Program-made: the position numbers and the translations under genes | Assembly (NCBI GenBank): GCA_946611445.1 | Contig: CAMODP010000004.1 | Span: 1 to 25,999, forward strand | Direction: 5' to 3' | From: an uncultured Eubacterium sp. | GTDB lineage: Bacteria > Bacillota > Clostridia > Lachnospirales > Lachnospiraceae | DNA: 25,999 bases | Part shown: piece by piece, positions 7,787-14,928 of the stretch | Numbering within the stretch: position 1 is the first letter of the stretch | How the letters are laid out: the number at the start of each line of letters is the position of its first letter | Notes under the pieces: model-generated | What the model was told of the DNA's origin: nothing | The model's database searches: none | What the model saw: only the letters and a program-made list of their open reading frames with translations

Positions 7787-9715
7787 TCAGACACCCCCTC
7801 TGAAAACAAACGCGAACATGTAGACAATCACGATGGCCGAAGCCCAGACGATCCATGACGCATAGTCGTTGATACTGCCGGTGTGCATGCCCCTGATCCA
7901 GGTGATGAATCCGGACATGGCCTTACGGAATCCCCAGAACAGGTCCGTACCGGTCACATGAGAGTACTCGCTCTTCTCGCCGCTGAAGAACACGGCGTAT
8001 TTTTCATTCTCTTCCGAAGCTGCCTGCAGGACAGTGCCGCGGCTTCTGCCGGTCGCTGCCAGGAAGACGATGACGCCTGCCAGAATGACGACGAACAGAA
8101 CAAGCCACATCACCGGATCCCAGTAATGGAACTGCGCCGGCGCGACCTCAACATCCGTAAACCCGGCTGCCGCCGAATATCCCTCTCCCATCATGCTGTC
8201 AATATATTTGGTAATATTGAAGATGGAATTGACGGCCGGCGTCAGGATATACTGTACAAACGGTTTGTAGAAAACACCCGCGATCAGGCACAGCGCCGCC
8301 ATGACCGTGACGGGCAGGCGCATCAGGAACGGCGGGTCGGCCGCGTCCTTGCAGTCAGCGGGCAGCTGGCCGAAGAAGACGCTCTGCAGCGGCTTCAGGA
8401 AGTACGCCAGCGTGATGGAGGAGGTAGCCACCGCCACGACGCAGACAAAAATGTACCAGAAATTGCCGCTCTCTATGCCCTTTTCATAGATCGCCTGGTA
8501 GATCATCCACTTGGACACAAACCCGTTGAAGGGCGGCAGGCCGGCGATCGCCATGGCGCTGACCAGGAAACAGATCATCGTCCGCGGCATTTTCCGTGCC
8601 AGGCCTCCCATCTTGTCCATATCATTGTATCCCGTGGCATGGATCACCGTGCCGGCGCACAGGAAGGCGATGCCCTTGAACAGGGAGTGATTGAATACGT
8701 GGAACAGGGCGCCTGTCATGCCGATCGCTGAGTAGGTTCCCACAGCCGTTATGACATATCCGATCTGAGAGATGGACGAGAACGCCAGCAGTCTTTTCAG
8801 ACGGCTCTGGCAGAGCGCCATCACCGCGCCGCCGAACATGGTCAGGCATCCGAACGCTGTCACAAGCACCTGCACAGACGGCAGATCGATCGCCCGGAAG
8901 AGGACATACAGCAGACGGATCATCCCGTATACACCGGTCTTCATGACCGCGCAGGAGAGCATCATGCTGATGGAGGCCGGCGCCATGGTGTGGCCTTCCG
9001 CCACCGGCGTGTGGCACGGCATGATAAATGCCTTGACCGCAAAGCCGCCGAACAGCACGGCAAAGGCCAGCACGGAGACCGGCGTCATGTGGCTGTGCAG
9101 ATACGAGGCCAGCTGCGCCATATTCAGTGTGTGCGCCTGCAGGTACAGCAGGGCTACGCCCAGCAGCACCAGCTTTGAGCCGACAGAATCCATCATGAAG
9201 TACTTCAGGGCTCCCTCCAGCGCTCCCTCGTCCCAGTTGCGGAAAGCGATCAGCGCAGAGCCGGAGAAGCAGATGATCTCGATCATGATGAACATGTTGA
9301 AGATGTCACCGGTCATAGTCATGCCAAGTACGGCACCGGTCAGCATCAGGTACAGCGTATAATAATGGCCCTTGTGCTCGTCATGCTTCAGGTATTCCAG
9401 CGCATAAATGCAGGACAGGAAGGCAACCATACAGCAGACCAGGGCAAAGACAAGTCCCAGGCCGTCTACTTCATAGCCTATGCCGATGGCATAGCCCGCG
9501 ACCGGCTCCCAGTTGCCCATCCAGTAGCTGATAACCTCTCCCTTGAACAGGACATGCGGAACCAGCAGAAGCAGCATGACCAGGGATGCTCCCAGGGAAC
9601 CGACCGCCAGGATGCCCCGGATCACGCGGTTGCGGGATCCGAAGATCTCAATCAGGAATGCGGCCAGAAAGAGACCCATAACAATGATGACAGGGTAATG
9701 CTGATAGGCAATCAT
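7787..9715 (-). CDS. mbhH: MrpD/NuoN-like antiporter subunit, probable MbhH-MbhI fusion
   Basis: 642 residues, about 14 or more membrane helices. Ion-pumping subunit homologous to MrpD, NuoL/M/N and MbhH. The proton-path residues are visible: Glu146 in FIMIEIICF, Lys228 in GGFAVKAF, Lys259 in AVMKTGVYG, and His343/Lys347 in FNHSLFKG. The protein is longer than MbhH (about 510 residues). After an extra helix near residues 535-560 it ends in a segment with WIRGMHTGSINDY and a final helix, resembling the separate MbhI subunit, for which no gene exists here. RBS AAGGAGG and an ATGA overlap with mrpC support the start at 9715. Confidence 0.92.
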   Translation of the reverse strand: MIAYQHYPVIIVMGLFLAAFLIEIFGSRNRVIRGILAVGSLGASLVMLLLLVPHVLFKGEVISYWMGNWEPVAGYAIGIGYEVDGLGLVFALVCCMVAFLSCIYALEYLKHDEHKGHYYTLYLMLTGAVLGMTMTGDIFNMFIMIEIICFSGSALIAFRNWDEGALEGALKYFMMDSVGSKLVLLGVALLYLQAHTLNMAQLASYLHSHMTPVSVLAFAVLFGGFAVKAFIMPCHTPVAEGHTMAPASISMMLSCAVMKTGVYGMIRLLYVLFRAIDLPSVQVLVTAFGCLTMFGGAVMALCQSRLKRLLAFSSISQIGYVITAVGTYSAIGMTGALFHVFNHSLFKGIAFLCAGTVIHATGYNDMDKMGGLARKMPRTMICFLVSAMAIAGLPPFNGFVSKWMIYQAIYEKGIESGNFWYIFVCVVAVATSSITLAYFLKPLQSVFFGQLPADCKDAADPPFLMRLPVTVMAALCLIAGVFYKPFVQYILTPAVNSIFNITKYIDSMMGEGYSAAAGFTDVEVAPAQFHYWDPVMWLVLFVVILAGVIVFLAATGRSRGTVLQAASEENEKYAVFFSGEKSEYSHVTGTDLFWGFRKAMSGFITWIRGMHTGSINDYASWIVWASAIVIVYMFAFVFRGGV

Positions 9716-10071
9716 CCGCGCAGCCTCCTTATCTCATCCGTATTGACGGAATGGTATTTCTGGTAGATCTTGATGGCAAATGCCAGCGCCAGCGCGTCTA
9801 CGCAGGCTCCGATGACGATACTGGTAAGGGTCAGGGCCTGCGGCACCGGGTCCACAAAGTATCCGGCAGACACGCCGTTGAGAAGATCCGACATCTGATA
9901 GATCGGCGCCGTTCCGCCTTCGTGGAATCCGATGCTGACGATCAGCAGGTTGATCCCGTAGTCCGTCAGTCCCAGGCCTACAATGACCTTGATCAGGTTT
10001 TTGCAGGTGCAGATAGCGTAAAAGCCGAGAACGATCAGTACGATCGATGTGATATAGTTCGCAGTGATCAT
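9712..10071 (-). CDS. mrpC: MrpC/NuoK-like antiporter subunit (MbhG)
   Basis: 119 residues with three predicted helices, the size and topology of MrpC/MnhC and NuoK. It sits beside the MrpD-like channel in the Mrp complex and in Mbh. The recognisable region GLGLTDYGINLLIVSIG matches the second-helix motif of the family, and DPVPQALTLTSIVIGACVDA matches the third helix, one of the most conserved stretches of MrpC. AAGGAGG upstream, located in the last codons of mrpB, supports the ATG at 10071. The stop overlaps the next start as ATGA. Confidence 0.93.
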   Translation of the reverse strand: MITANYITSIVLIVLGFYAICTCKNLIKVIVGLGLTDYGINLLIVSIGFHEGGTAPIYQMSDLLNGVSAGYFVDPVPQALTLTSIVIGACVDALALAFAIKIYQKYHSVNTDEIRRLRG

Positions 10072-10074
10072 ATG

Positions 10075-10707
10075 TCAGGCCTCCTTCCCTGCGTCAGCAG
10101 CTGAATTCTCCGCCGGTGCGGCACCGGCAGCTTCCTCTTTTCCTTTTTCAGCGGTCTCTGTGTCTTCTTCAGCGGCCTCTGCATTTTCTTCAGCAGTACC
10201 TGCGGCCTCTTCGGCAGCTTCAGCGCTTCCTTCAGCGGCATCCGGCTCTTCCTCTTCACTGACCGTGGAGAGCATGCTCAGCATCAGCATGATCAGGAAG
10301 CCGACACCGCACAGGACCTTGTATCCGACCGCGTATCCCATGAAGGTGATCGTGCCGGCGGAGATCAGGTCGCCCACATGGCCGATGTCAAAAAAGATAT
10401 TCGTGGCGAAATTCGCGCCGACGACGAGACCGGCCACGCCCAGCAGCACGTACAGGGACGCGCCGATTGCTTCATTGACGCGCAGGACCTCCGACCGGAT
10501 GACCTTTTTGACCACGTCGAACCCATAGCCCAGGTAGAGCATCAGGACGGCAGACGCCACGCAGACGCCTCCCTGAAAGCCGCCGCCCGGGGAGATCGTT
10601 CCGAAGAGAATCACGTAGAATCCCAGAACCAGCGAAAACGGAAGGAATTTGTCCGCCCCGCATTTTACGATAATGTTTTTTTCAGTAATCCCATCTTTAA
10701 ATCTCAT
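10075..10707 (-). CDS. mrpB: MrpB antiporter subunit (MbhF) with an acidic tail
   Basis: 210 residues. The first about 150 residues are a four-helix MrpB/MnhB domain; the conserved SPGGGFQGG motif is at the start of the second helix, and a second glycine-rich membrane segment (GVAGLVVGANFATN) is present. The remaining about 58 residues form an Ala/Glu-rich low-complexity tail (EEEEPDAAEG, then repeated AEEAA/TAEE units) predicted to be disordered; I do not know it from MrpB of other organisms. GGGAGG before the ATG gives a good start, 15 bases after the previous stop. Confidence 0.92.
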   Translation of the reverse strand: MRFKDGITEKNIIVKCGADKFLPFSLVLGFYVILFGTISPGGGFQGGVCVASAVLMLYLGYGFDVVKKVIRSEVLRVNEAIGASLYVLLGVAGLVVGANFATNIFFDIGHVGDLISAGTITFMGYAVGYKVLCGVGFLIMLMLSMLSTVSEEEEPDAAEGSAEAAEEAAGTAEENAEAAEEDTETAEKGKEEAAGAAPAENSAADAGKEA

Positions 10708-10722
10708 GTCCTGCCCTCCCGA

Positions 10723-11064
10723 TTATTCCTTCGGCTTTCTGGTATTCGCCAGGATGATGAACGACCCGGCAATAGCCGTAAGCAGGATGAAGGATTCGCC
10801 GAGCGTGTCAAAGCCTCTGAAGTCAAAAACGACAGCTGCGACATTGTTGGCGGCCATTGTTTTTTCCAGGTTTTCGTCGACGATGATCTCGGCGATACCC
10901 TCCGCGCTGCTGACATCATAGTCCTCCGGGTCCTCATAGAGAGAGACGGCCGTCACATCGCCGCCGTCATACGTGACAGCGATATTCCGGTTCGCGTAGA
11001 GCAGCGCGTAAATACCTGTGACCAGCAGGACGACAAGAGAAAGACCGGTCAGGATATTTTTCAT
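10723..11064 (-). CDS. mbhE: MbhE-like subunit (MrpA C-terminal-like)
   Basis: 113 residues, with one N-terminal helix, a soluble loop facing outside (acidic, about residues 31-75), and a second helix. The motif FRGFDTLGESFILLTAI matches the end of the long MrpA protein and the MbhE subunit, which contributes to the interface between MrpB-like and MrpA-C-like elements. It overlaps the preceding gene by ATGA, and mrpB follows after 15 bases. Identification rests on this motif together with its position between MbhD and MrpB homologues. Confidence 0.85.
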   Translation of the reverse strand: MKNILTGLSLVVLLVTGIYALLYANRNIAVTYDGGDVTAVSLYEDPEDYDVSSAEGIAEIIVDENLEKTMAANNVAAVVFDFRGFDTLGESFILLTAIAGSFIILANTRKPKE

Positions 11065-11318
11065 TTCTCTTCCTCCTCCTTTGGTGTTGTCTTGCGGATC
11101 GCCACAACAAAGAGGACGGTTGACAGAACAGCCCCGACCGCGGCTTCCGCGATTGCAACGTCCGGTGCCTCCAGAAGTATGAACTCCAGCGCCAGAAATG
11201 CCCCGACCGACGCCAGCGCGATCACGGAAGACAGAACGCTCCGGAACGCCACCGCGCAGACGGCGGATACAATGACTCCCAAAAGTGTGAGCGTATTAAA
11301 TACATTCATCAGATTCAT
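11061..11318 (-). CDS. mbhD: MbhD-like subunit (DUF4040, MrpA C-terminal domain)
   Basis: 85 residues with three hydrophobic helices and a charged tail (KTTPKEEEEK). The helix segments SSVIALASVGAFLALEFILLEAPDVAIAEAAV match the DUF4040/MbhD family, with the acidic residues of LLEAPDVAIAEA expected in the middle of the membrane, where they may take part in ion transfer. Both ends overlap neighbours by ATGA (start 11318 with mrpG, stop with mbhE). A slightly shorter form beginning at the Met at residue 4 cannot be excluded. Confidence 0.88.
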   Translation of the reverse strand: MNLMNVFNTLTLLGVIVSAVCAVAFRSVLSSVIALASVGAFLALEFILLEAPDVAIAEAAVGAVLSTVLFVVAIRKTTPKEEEEK

Positions 11319-11656
11319 TTTTCTGTCATGTCCTCCCCATACTGATCAGTTTTCATCGGCTTCCTGGGGCGCACGCCGTGGCGGTACGCCGCCCGGCAGA
11401 TGGCGTGGGCCGAAATCGGGTTTGTCACGATATAGAAGACGCCGATCACGCCCAGCTTGACGGCCATCGCCCCGTCATGCAGGTTCAGAAGGGAATACAG
11501 GATGCCGGCGACGATCACGCCCACCATACCCATCGTGGTAATGTTTGTGGATGACTGCATCCTGCAGAAAGCATCCGGCATCCGCAGGATACCCACTACG
11601 CCGGCAAAGGCAAAGAACAGGCTGACCAGAATCAGCACATCATATACATATCTCAT
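11315..11656 (-). CDS. mrpG: MrpG antiporter subunit (MbhC)
   Basis: 113 residues, three helices. MrpG/MnhG signatures are present: FFAFAGVVGILRMPDAFCRMQSS in the first helix and loop, and VKLGVIGVFYIVTNPISAHAI in the third. The frame extends upstream to 11800, but that part is the mrpF sequence read in another frame; the ATG at 11656 overlaps the mrpF stop as ATGA and gives the normal protein length. Accessory subunit of the Mrp module, in the standard E-F-G order. Confidence 0.93.
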   Translation of the reverse strand: MRYVYDVLILVSLFFAFAGVVGILRMPDAFCRMQSSTNITTMGMVGVIVAGILYSLLNLHDGAMAVKLGVIGVFYIVTNPISAHAICRAAYRHGVRPRKPMKTDQYGEDMTEK

Positions 11657-11913
11657 AAGCTTCCCTCCAGATAACGAGAAATCATGACAGATCCCAGGAA
11701 TCCCAGAACCGCGGTAATCAGGGCAATGTCCAGAAATACCGATCTGCCGGAATACAGGGCAAACAGGATCAGTGCCATATCGCCGAGATAATCGATGCAC
11801 TCTGCCGCCACTGCCCTGTCGGCAACGGATGGACCCTTGATCAGCCGCAGCAGCAGTGTCAGGGACAGCACAATAAAGCAGAGGGCAAAAAACAGATATT
11901 CCTGCATAATCAT
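11653..11913 (-). CDS. mrpF: MrpF antiporter subunit (MbhB)
   Basis: 86 residues, three helices, normal for MrpF/MnhF. The motif RLIKGPSVADRAVAAECID corresponds to the conserved GPSxxDRxxA loop, and DIALITAVLGFLGSV to the third helix. A TTG two codons further upstream (11919) is in frame, but the ribosome binding site AGGAGG is eight bases from the ATG at 11913, and that ATG overlaps the mrpE stop as ATGA, so 11913 is preferred. Confidence 0.93.
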   Translation of the reverse strand: MIMQEYLFFALCFIVLSLTLLLRLIKGPSVADRAVAAECIDYLGDMALILFALYSGRSVFLDIALITAVLGFLGSVMISRYLEGSL

Positions 11914-12530
11914 TTCCAAATCCTCCTTACGGCCCTTTCCAGGGTTCCCTTGATCTGCTCTCCCGCCTCAGCCGGGTCTGTGCTCTGTACGTCAATCCAG
12001 TGGATGTAATACAGGGTCTGTCCCTCACATTCGACGATGTCCATTGTGATCGTTCCGGGTGTCAGCGTGATGGAATTGGCCAGCATTGCCTGTGCGTATT
12101 CGCCTTCCAGATCCACCGGCACGCGCACAATCCCGGGATTGACCGGCAGCTTCGGGCTCAGCGCCCGCTTTGCGACATCGATATTTGCCTTAACCAGCTC
12201 CACCGGGAAAATGAAAAAACAATATACCAGCAGATTTACCAGCCGGTCCGGCCGGAACAGGTGAAAAGCCCGGCTGTGGATGAAGAACCGGGAGCTGAAC
12301 CAGGATACCGCCAGACTGACGACCACACCTGCCGTAAGGACCTCCAGGGAAGCCTCCCCCCTGAAAATGGCCGTCACCTGCCCAGTAATCAGCAGCCAGA
12401 AGAGCCAGCACAGGAGTGCGGTGGCCAGAAATCCGGACAACGTTCTTTTTACATTCAAAACTGCCTCCTTATCTGCCTGCGGCCTGCTCTTATCGGGCCG
12501 CGGCTTCCTATCCTTTTTGCTGCCTGCCAT
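11910..12530 (-). CDS. mrpE: MrpE antiporter subunit (MbhA); start uncertain
   Basis: 206 residues from the ATG at 12530. MrpE/MnhE core: two N-terminal helices (about residues 31-75), a further hydrophobic segment (LLVYCFFIFPVELVKANIDV), then a soluble domain with SITLTPGTITMDI, the best conserved MrpE stretch. The first 24 residues are a highly charged extension, and no ribosome binding site precedes 12530. A TTG codon at 12458 has AAGGAGG six bases upstream and would give 182 residues, closer to family length, so that start is a serious alternative. It follows hypA and overlaps mrpF by ATGA. Confidence 0.88.
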   Translation of the reverse strand: MAGSKKDRKPRPDKSRPQADKEAVLNVKRTLSGFLATALLCWLFWLLITGQVTAIFRGEASLEVLTAGVVVSLAVSWFSSRFFIHSRAFHLFRPDRLVNLLVYCFFIFPVELVKANIDVAKRALSPKLPVNPGIVRVPVDLEGEYAQAMLANSITLTPGTITMDIVECEGQTLYYIHWIDVQSTDPAEAGEQIKGTLERAVRRIWK

Positions 12531-12553
12531 AGCGGCGGCGGGGCTGTCTCATG

Positions 12554-12895
12554 CTACTCCGCCACCAGACTGTCTACGAAATACTCTCTTCCCGCCAGCA
12601 GCTGCAGATCGGTTCCGCCGCAGGACGGACAGCAGATATTGTCTCTGCTGATCTCCGACTCGCGACCGCACGCGCGGCAGCGGATCTTAACCGGAATCCG
12701 CTCCACACGGAGCACGGCGCCCTCGGCGATCGTCCCGGCGCTGGCCGCGTCGAAGTATTCCTGGATATATTCCGGGAAAACACCGGACAGTTCCCCGATT
12801 TTCAGCCGGATCTCCAGGATCCTGCTGGCTCCCTGCGCCTCCGCGGCGGGAACCGCAGCCCGTATGATTCCCTCTGTTATTGCCAGCTCATGCAT
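12554..12895 (-). CDS. hypA: HypA, nickel-insertion chaperone
   Basis: 113 residues, full length. HypA delivers nickel, normally with the GTPase HypB, to the hydrogenase large subunit after the iron centre is in place. It starts with MHELAI, where His2 and Glu3 belong to the nickel site, and has the zinc site CRACG (Cys73, Cys76) and CPSCGG (Cys89, Cys92). It lies seven bases after the large-subunit gene, its client, and inside the structural operon rather than with the other hyp genes. No hypB is in the window. Confidence 0.96.
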   Translation of the reverse strand: MHELAITEGIIRAAVPAAEAQGASRILEIRLKIGELSGVFPEYIQEYFDAASAGTIAEGAVLRVERIPVKIRCRACGRESEISRDNICCPSCGGTDLQLLAGREYFVDSLVAE

Positions 12896-12902
12896 GACAC
12901 GT

Positions 12903-13997
12903 TTACCGGTCCATGCAGGAGAAGCAGGGGTCTATGCTGGCGATGATCAGGCCGGCGTCCGCCACGGAATTTCCCTGCAGCATCACCGGTACGGTAGGCG
13001 CGTTCCGGAAAGTCGGCACGTGTATGCTGACACGCTGGCCGTAGTCCGTGCCGTTCGTCACCACCTTGTAGCAAAGCTGTCCGCGGGGCGCCTCGATGCG
13101 GGTCATGTATTCCCCTGCCGGGACAGAAGGCATCTTCATGCCCAGATTGATCTTCCCGTCAACCTTTCCCTCGGGCAGGTTCTCCAGGGCCTGGCGGATG
13201 ATCTTGATGCTCTCGAAATTCTCCAGGACGCGGATGACCACGCGGGAGAACACATCGCAGGACGGCCAGACGGCCTTCTCAAATTCAAATTCATCATAGC
13301 AGCAGTAGGGCGAATCCTTCCGCGCGTCTACGGGCACGTTGGAAGCCCTGGCGTGCGGGCCGTTCGCGCCGATCCGGATCGCGTCCTCTGTCGTCAGGAT
13401 GCCGACATTCTGCGTGCGCAGAGCCACTGTTTTATCCGTCAGAAGAAAATCCTTGAGCCGGATCATGGAAGCCTCGATCCGGTTCAGCATCTCCAGCAGG
13501 TGCACGCGCTTCTCGTCGTCAATATCCCTGCGGGATCCCCCGATCATAACCATGCCGTAGTTCACGCGGTTTCCGGAGATCTCCTCCAGCATGTCCATGA
13601 TCAGTTCCCTGTCATTCCAGGTATGCATGAACAGGCTGTCGTGGCCGATGATATGCAGGGCAATGCCAATCCACAGATAGTGGGAATGCAGGCGCTCCAG
13701 CTCGGCGATGATCACGCGGATGTACTGCCCCCTTCTCGGGACCTTCATCTTCGCGATGGACTCTACGGTCAGGGCATATGTCAGCGCGTGCGAATGTGAG
13801 CAGATGCCGCAGACACGCTCGACCATAACCAGGTTCTGGATAAAATTCTTCTGCTGCGCCAGCTTTTCAATGCCCCGGTGATTATATCCGATAAAGATTT
13901 CCGCGGAGGTGATCTCCTCCCCGTCCGTCGTCAGTCTGGCATGGACAGGTTCCTCCAGCGCCGGATGATAGGGGCCGATCGGGACAATATAACTCAT
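12903..13997 (-). CDS. mbhL: [NiFe] hydrogenase large subunit, group 4 (MbhL/EchE/NuoD-like)
   Basis: 364 residues, catalytic subunit holding the NiFe(CN)2CO site and producing H2 from protons. Both metal-binding pairs are present: ERVCGICSHSHA (Cys63, Cys66) and DPCFSCMDR (Cys358, Cys361). These distinguish it from NuoD of complex I, which lacks them. The N-terminus (VPIGPYHPALEEP) and IFIGYNHRGIEKL are typical of Ech/Mbh large subunits. The protein stops directly after the Arg of DPCxxCxxR, so there is no C-terminal peptide to be cleaved. The start at 13997 follows AGGAGG; the NuoC-like gene ends at 13999, so the two are packed tightly. Confidence 0.95.
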   Translation of the reverse strand: MSYIVPIGPYHPALEEPVHARLTTDGEEITSAEIFIGYNHRGIEKLAQQKNFIQNLVMVERVCGICSHSHALTYALTVESIAKMKVPRRGQYIRVIIAELERLHSHYLWIGIALHIIGHDSLFMHTWNDRELIMDMLEEISGNRVNYGMVMIGGSRRDIDDEKRVHLLEMLNRIEASMIRLKDFLLTDKTVALRTQNVGILTTEDAIRIGANGPHARASNVPVDARKDSPYCCYDEFEFEKAVWPSCDVFSRVVIRVLENFESIKIIRQALENLPEGKVDGKINLGMKMPSVPAGEYMTRIEAPRGQLCYKVVTNGTDYGQRVSIHVPTFRNAPTVPVMLQGNSVADAGLIIASIDPCFSCMDR

Positions 13998-13998
13998 T

Positions 13999-14391
13999 CT
14001 ATTCCTCCTTTTTTCCGTGTGCCTTCTCTGTCAGCTCTGCCATCGGGGTCACAAGGATCTGGCCCTGTCCCTCGAACATCGTATCCGGCAGAAACAGCCG
14101 CTTCGACGTGTCAACGCCTTCGAAGGTAATATCCATCAGTTCCATCAGTTCCCGCTCCGGCCACTCAGCCGCCTTGTCATAGATGGCGCTGATGCTGGGC
14201 AGGACGGATTCTCCCGTGACGGTATAGGAATCAATTCCTTCTCCGATCTGGTACTCATAGGAGATCACAGGCTGTCCCGCTTCATCCAGGTACCCGTGAA
14301 TCATCGCCAGGACCACCCCGTCCGCGCGCATCTTCTGCGCCACGGGTACGACCTCATCCTTTCCTATCATGATTCTGTTGTATTCCTGCAT
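13999..14391 (-). CDS. mbhK: NuoC-like 30-kDa hydrogenase subunit (MbhK/EchD type)
   Basis: 130 residues. Soluble subunit of the peripheral arm that packs against the large subunit. The conserved 30-kDa-family region is EWPERELMELMDITFEGVD, followed by KRLFLPD, equivalent to the ERE-DLFGI-F-GHPDLRRLLLPE motif of NuoC. The frame is open to 14475, but AAGGAGG six bases before the ATG at 14391 fixes the start. First gene of the hydrogenase operon, preceded by a leader of about 425 nt. Confidence 0.9.
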   Translation of the reverse strand: MQEYNRIMIGKDEVVPVAQKMRADGVVLAMIHGYLDEAGQPVISYEYQIGEGIDSYTVTGESVLPSISAIYDKAAEWPERELMELMDITFEGVDTSKRLFLPDTMFEGQGQILVTPMAELTEKAHGKKEE

Positions 14392-14818
14392 ACGCACCTC
14401 CTTGAAATAATCGGACCGCGAAACGGTTCCCGCACGCCCCTGAAAATGCACAAGACCGCAGCAACTGAATCCCATCAGCTGGTGCGGCCGTCTGTTTCAT
14501 TGTATTGCCTGGGGATCTCTGAAATATCCGTCCGGACTCCCTGATTGACTGTTTACAGCAGTTCTTCTGGCTCCTGCCTCTCCGGTTCTTCATATCCGGA
14601 ATACGCGCCAGCCTTCTCGGGTTTCATCCCAATGACCGATTTTCATCGTCAAGGCGCGTGCACTGGCAGATACAGCGGCGGTACCGCTCATGGATCTCAC
14701 ATGATTCTCTATTCTCCGATACAGCCACTGGATAGTGCCTGCTATAAGTAATCCCGAAAGGCTGTACGGCACTGTAAACACTTTTAATTCAGTTTTATAA
14801 AATTTTTATAAATTTATT
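14392..14818 (-). promoter_or_regulatory. Long 5' leader of the hydrogenase operon
   Basis: Between the promoter at 14825-14853 and the first start codon lie about 425 transcribed bases without a convincing gene. Just upstream of the ribosome binding site are two hairpins: CCGCA/TGCGG enclosing CAACTG/CAGCTG (14456-14487), and GGACCG/CGGTTCC (14413-14430). Two short overlapping frames (63 and 79 codons, joined by ATGA near 14590) are open but have no ribosome binding site or recognisable domain. I could not match a known riboswitch class. The rest of the stretch to 14928 shows nothing else. Confidence 0.45.
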
Positions 14819-14824
14819 GCCCCT

Positions 14825-14853
14825 ATTATAGGAATCCCGGTGAAATAAGTCAA
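14825..14853 (-). promoter_or_regulatory. Sigma-A-type promoter of the hydrogenase operon
   Basis: On the minus strand, TTGACT (14848-14853), a 17-base spacer, and a perfect TATAAT (14825-14830). An A/T-rich tract follows downstream (about 14783-14820). Transcription would start near 14818 and run into the hydrogenase operon. It is the best promoter match on this strand upstream of 14391. Confidence 0.75.
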
Positions 14854-14928
14854 TGATTTTGCGGAAAAAGCCTGTGGTGTACGTGACAAAATACAAACGT
14901 AAGGACGGTGCTTCCTGACCAATGATCT

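Noticed and set aside
12000..13799. 599-codon plus-strand frame antisense to mrpE, hypA and the large subunit
   Set aside because: It spans three recognised genes on the other strand and shows no domain.
12903..13997. Selenocysteine (in-frame TGA) in the hydrogenase large subunit
   Set aside because: All four nickel ligands are ordinary cysteines, and the gene ends in TAA.
14354..14781. Two overlapping short frames in the hydrogenase operon leader
   Set aside because: Open but without ribosome binding sites or recognisable similarity; kept only as a note in the leader entry.
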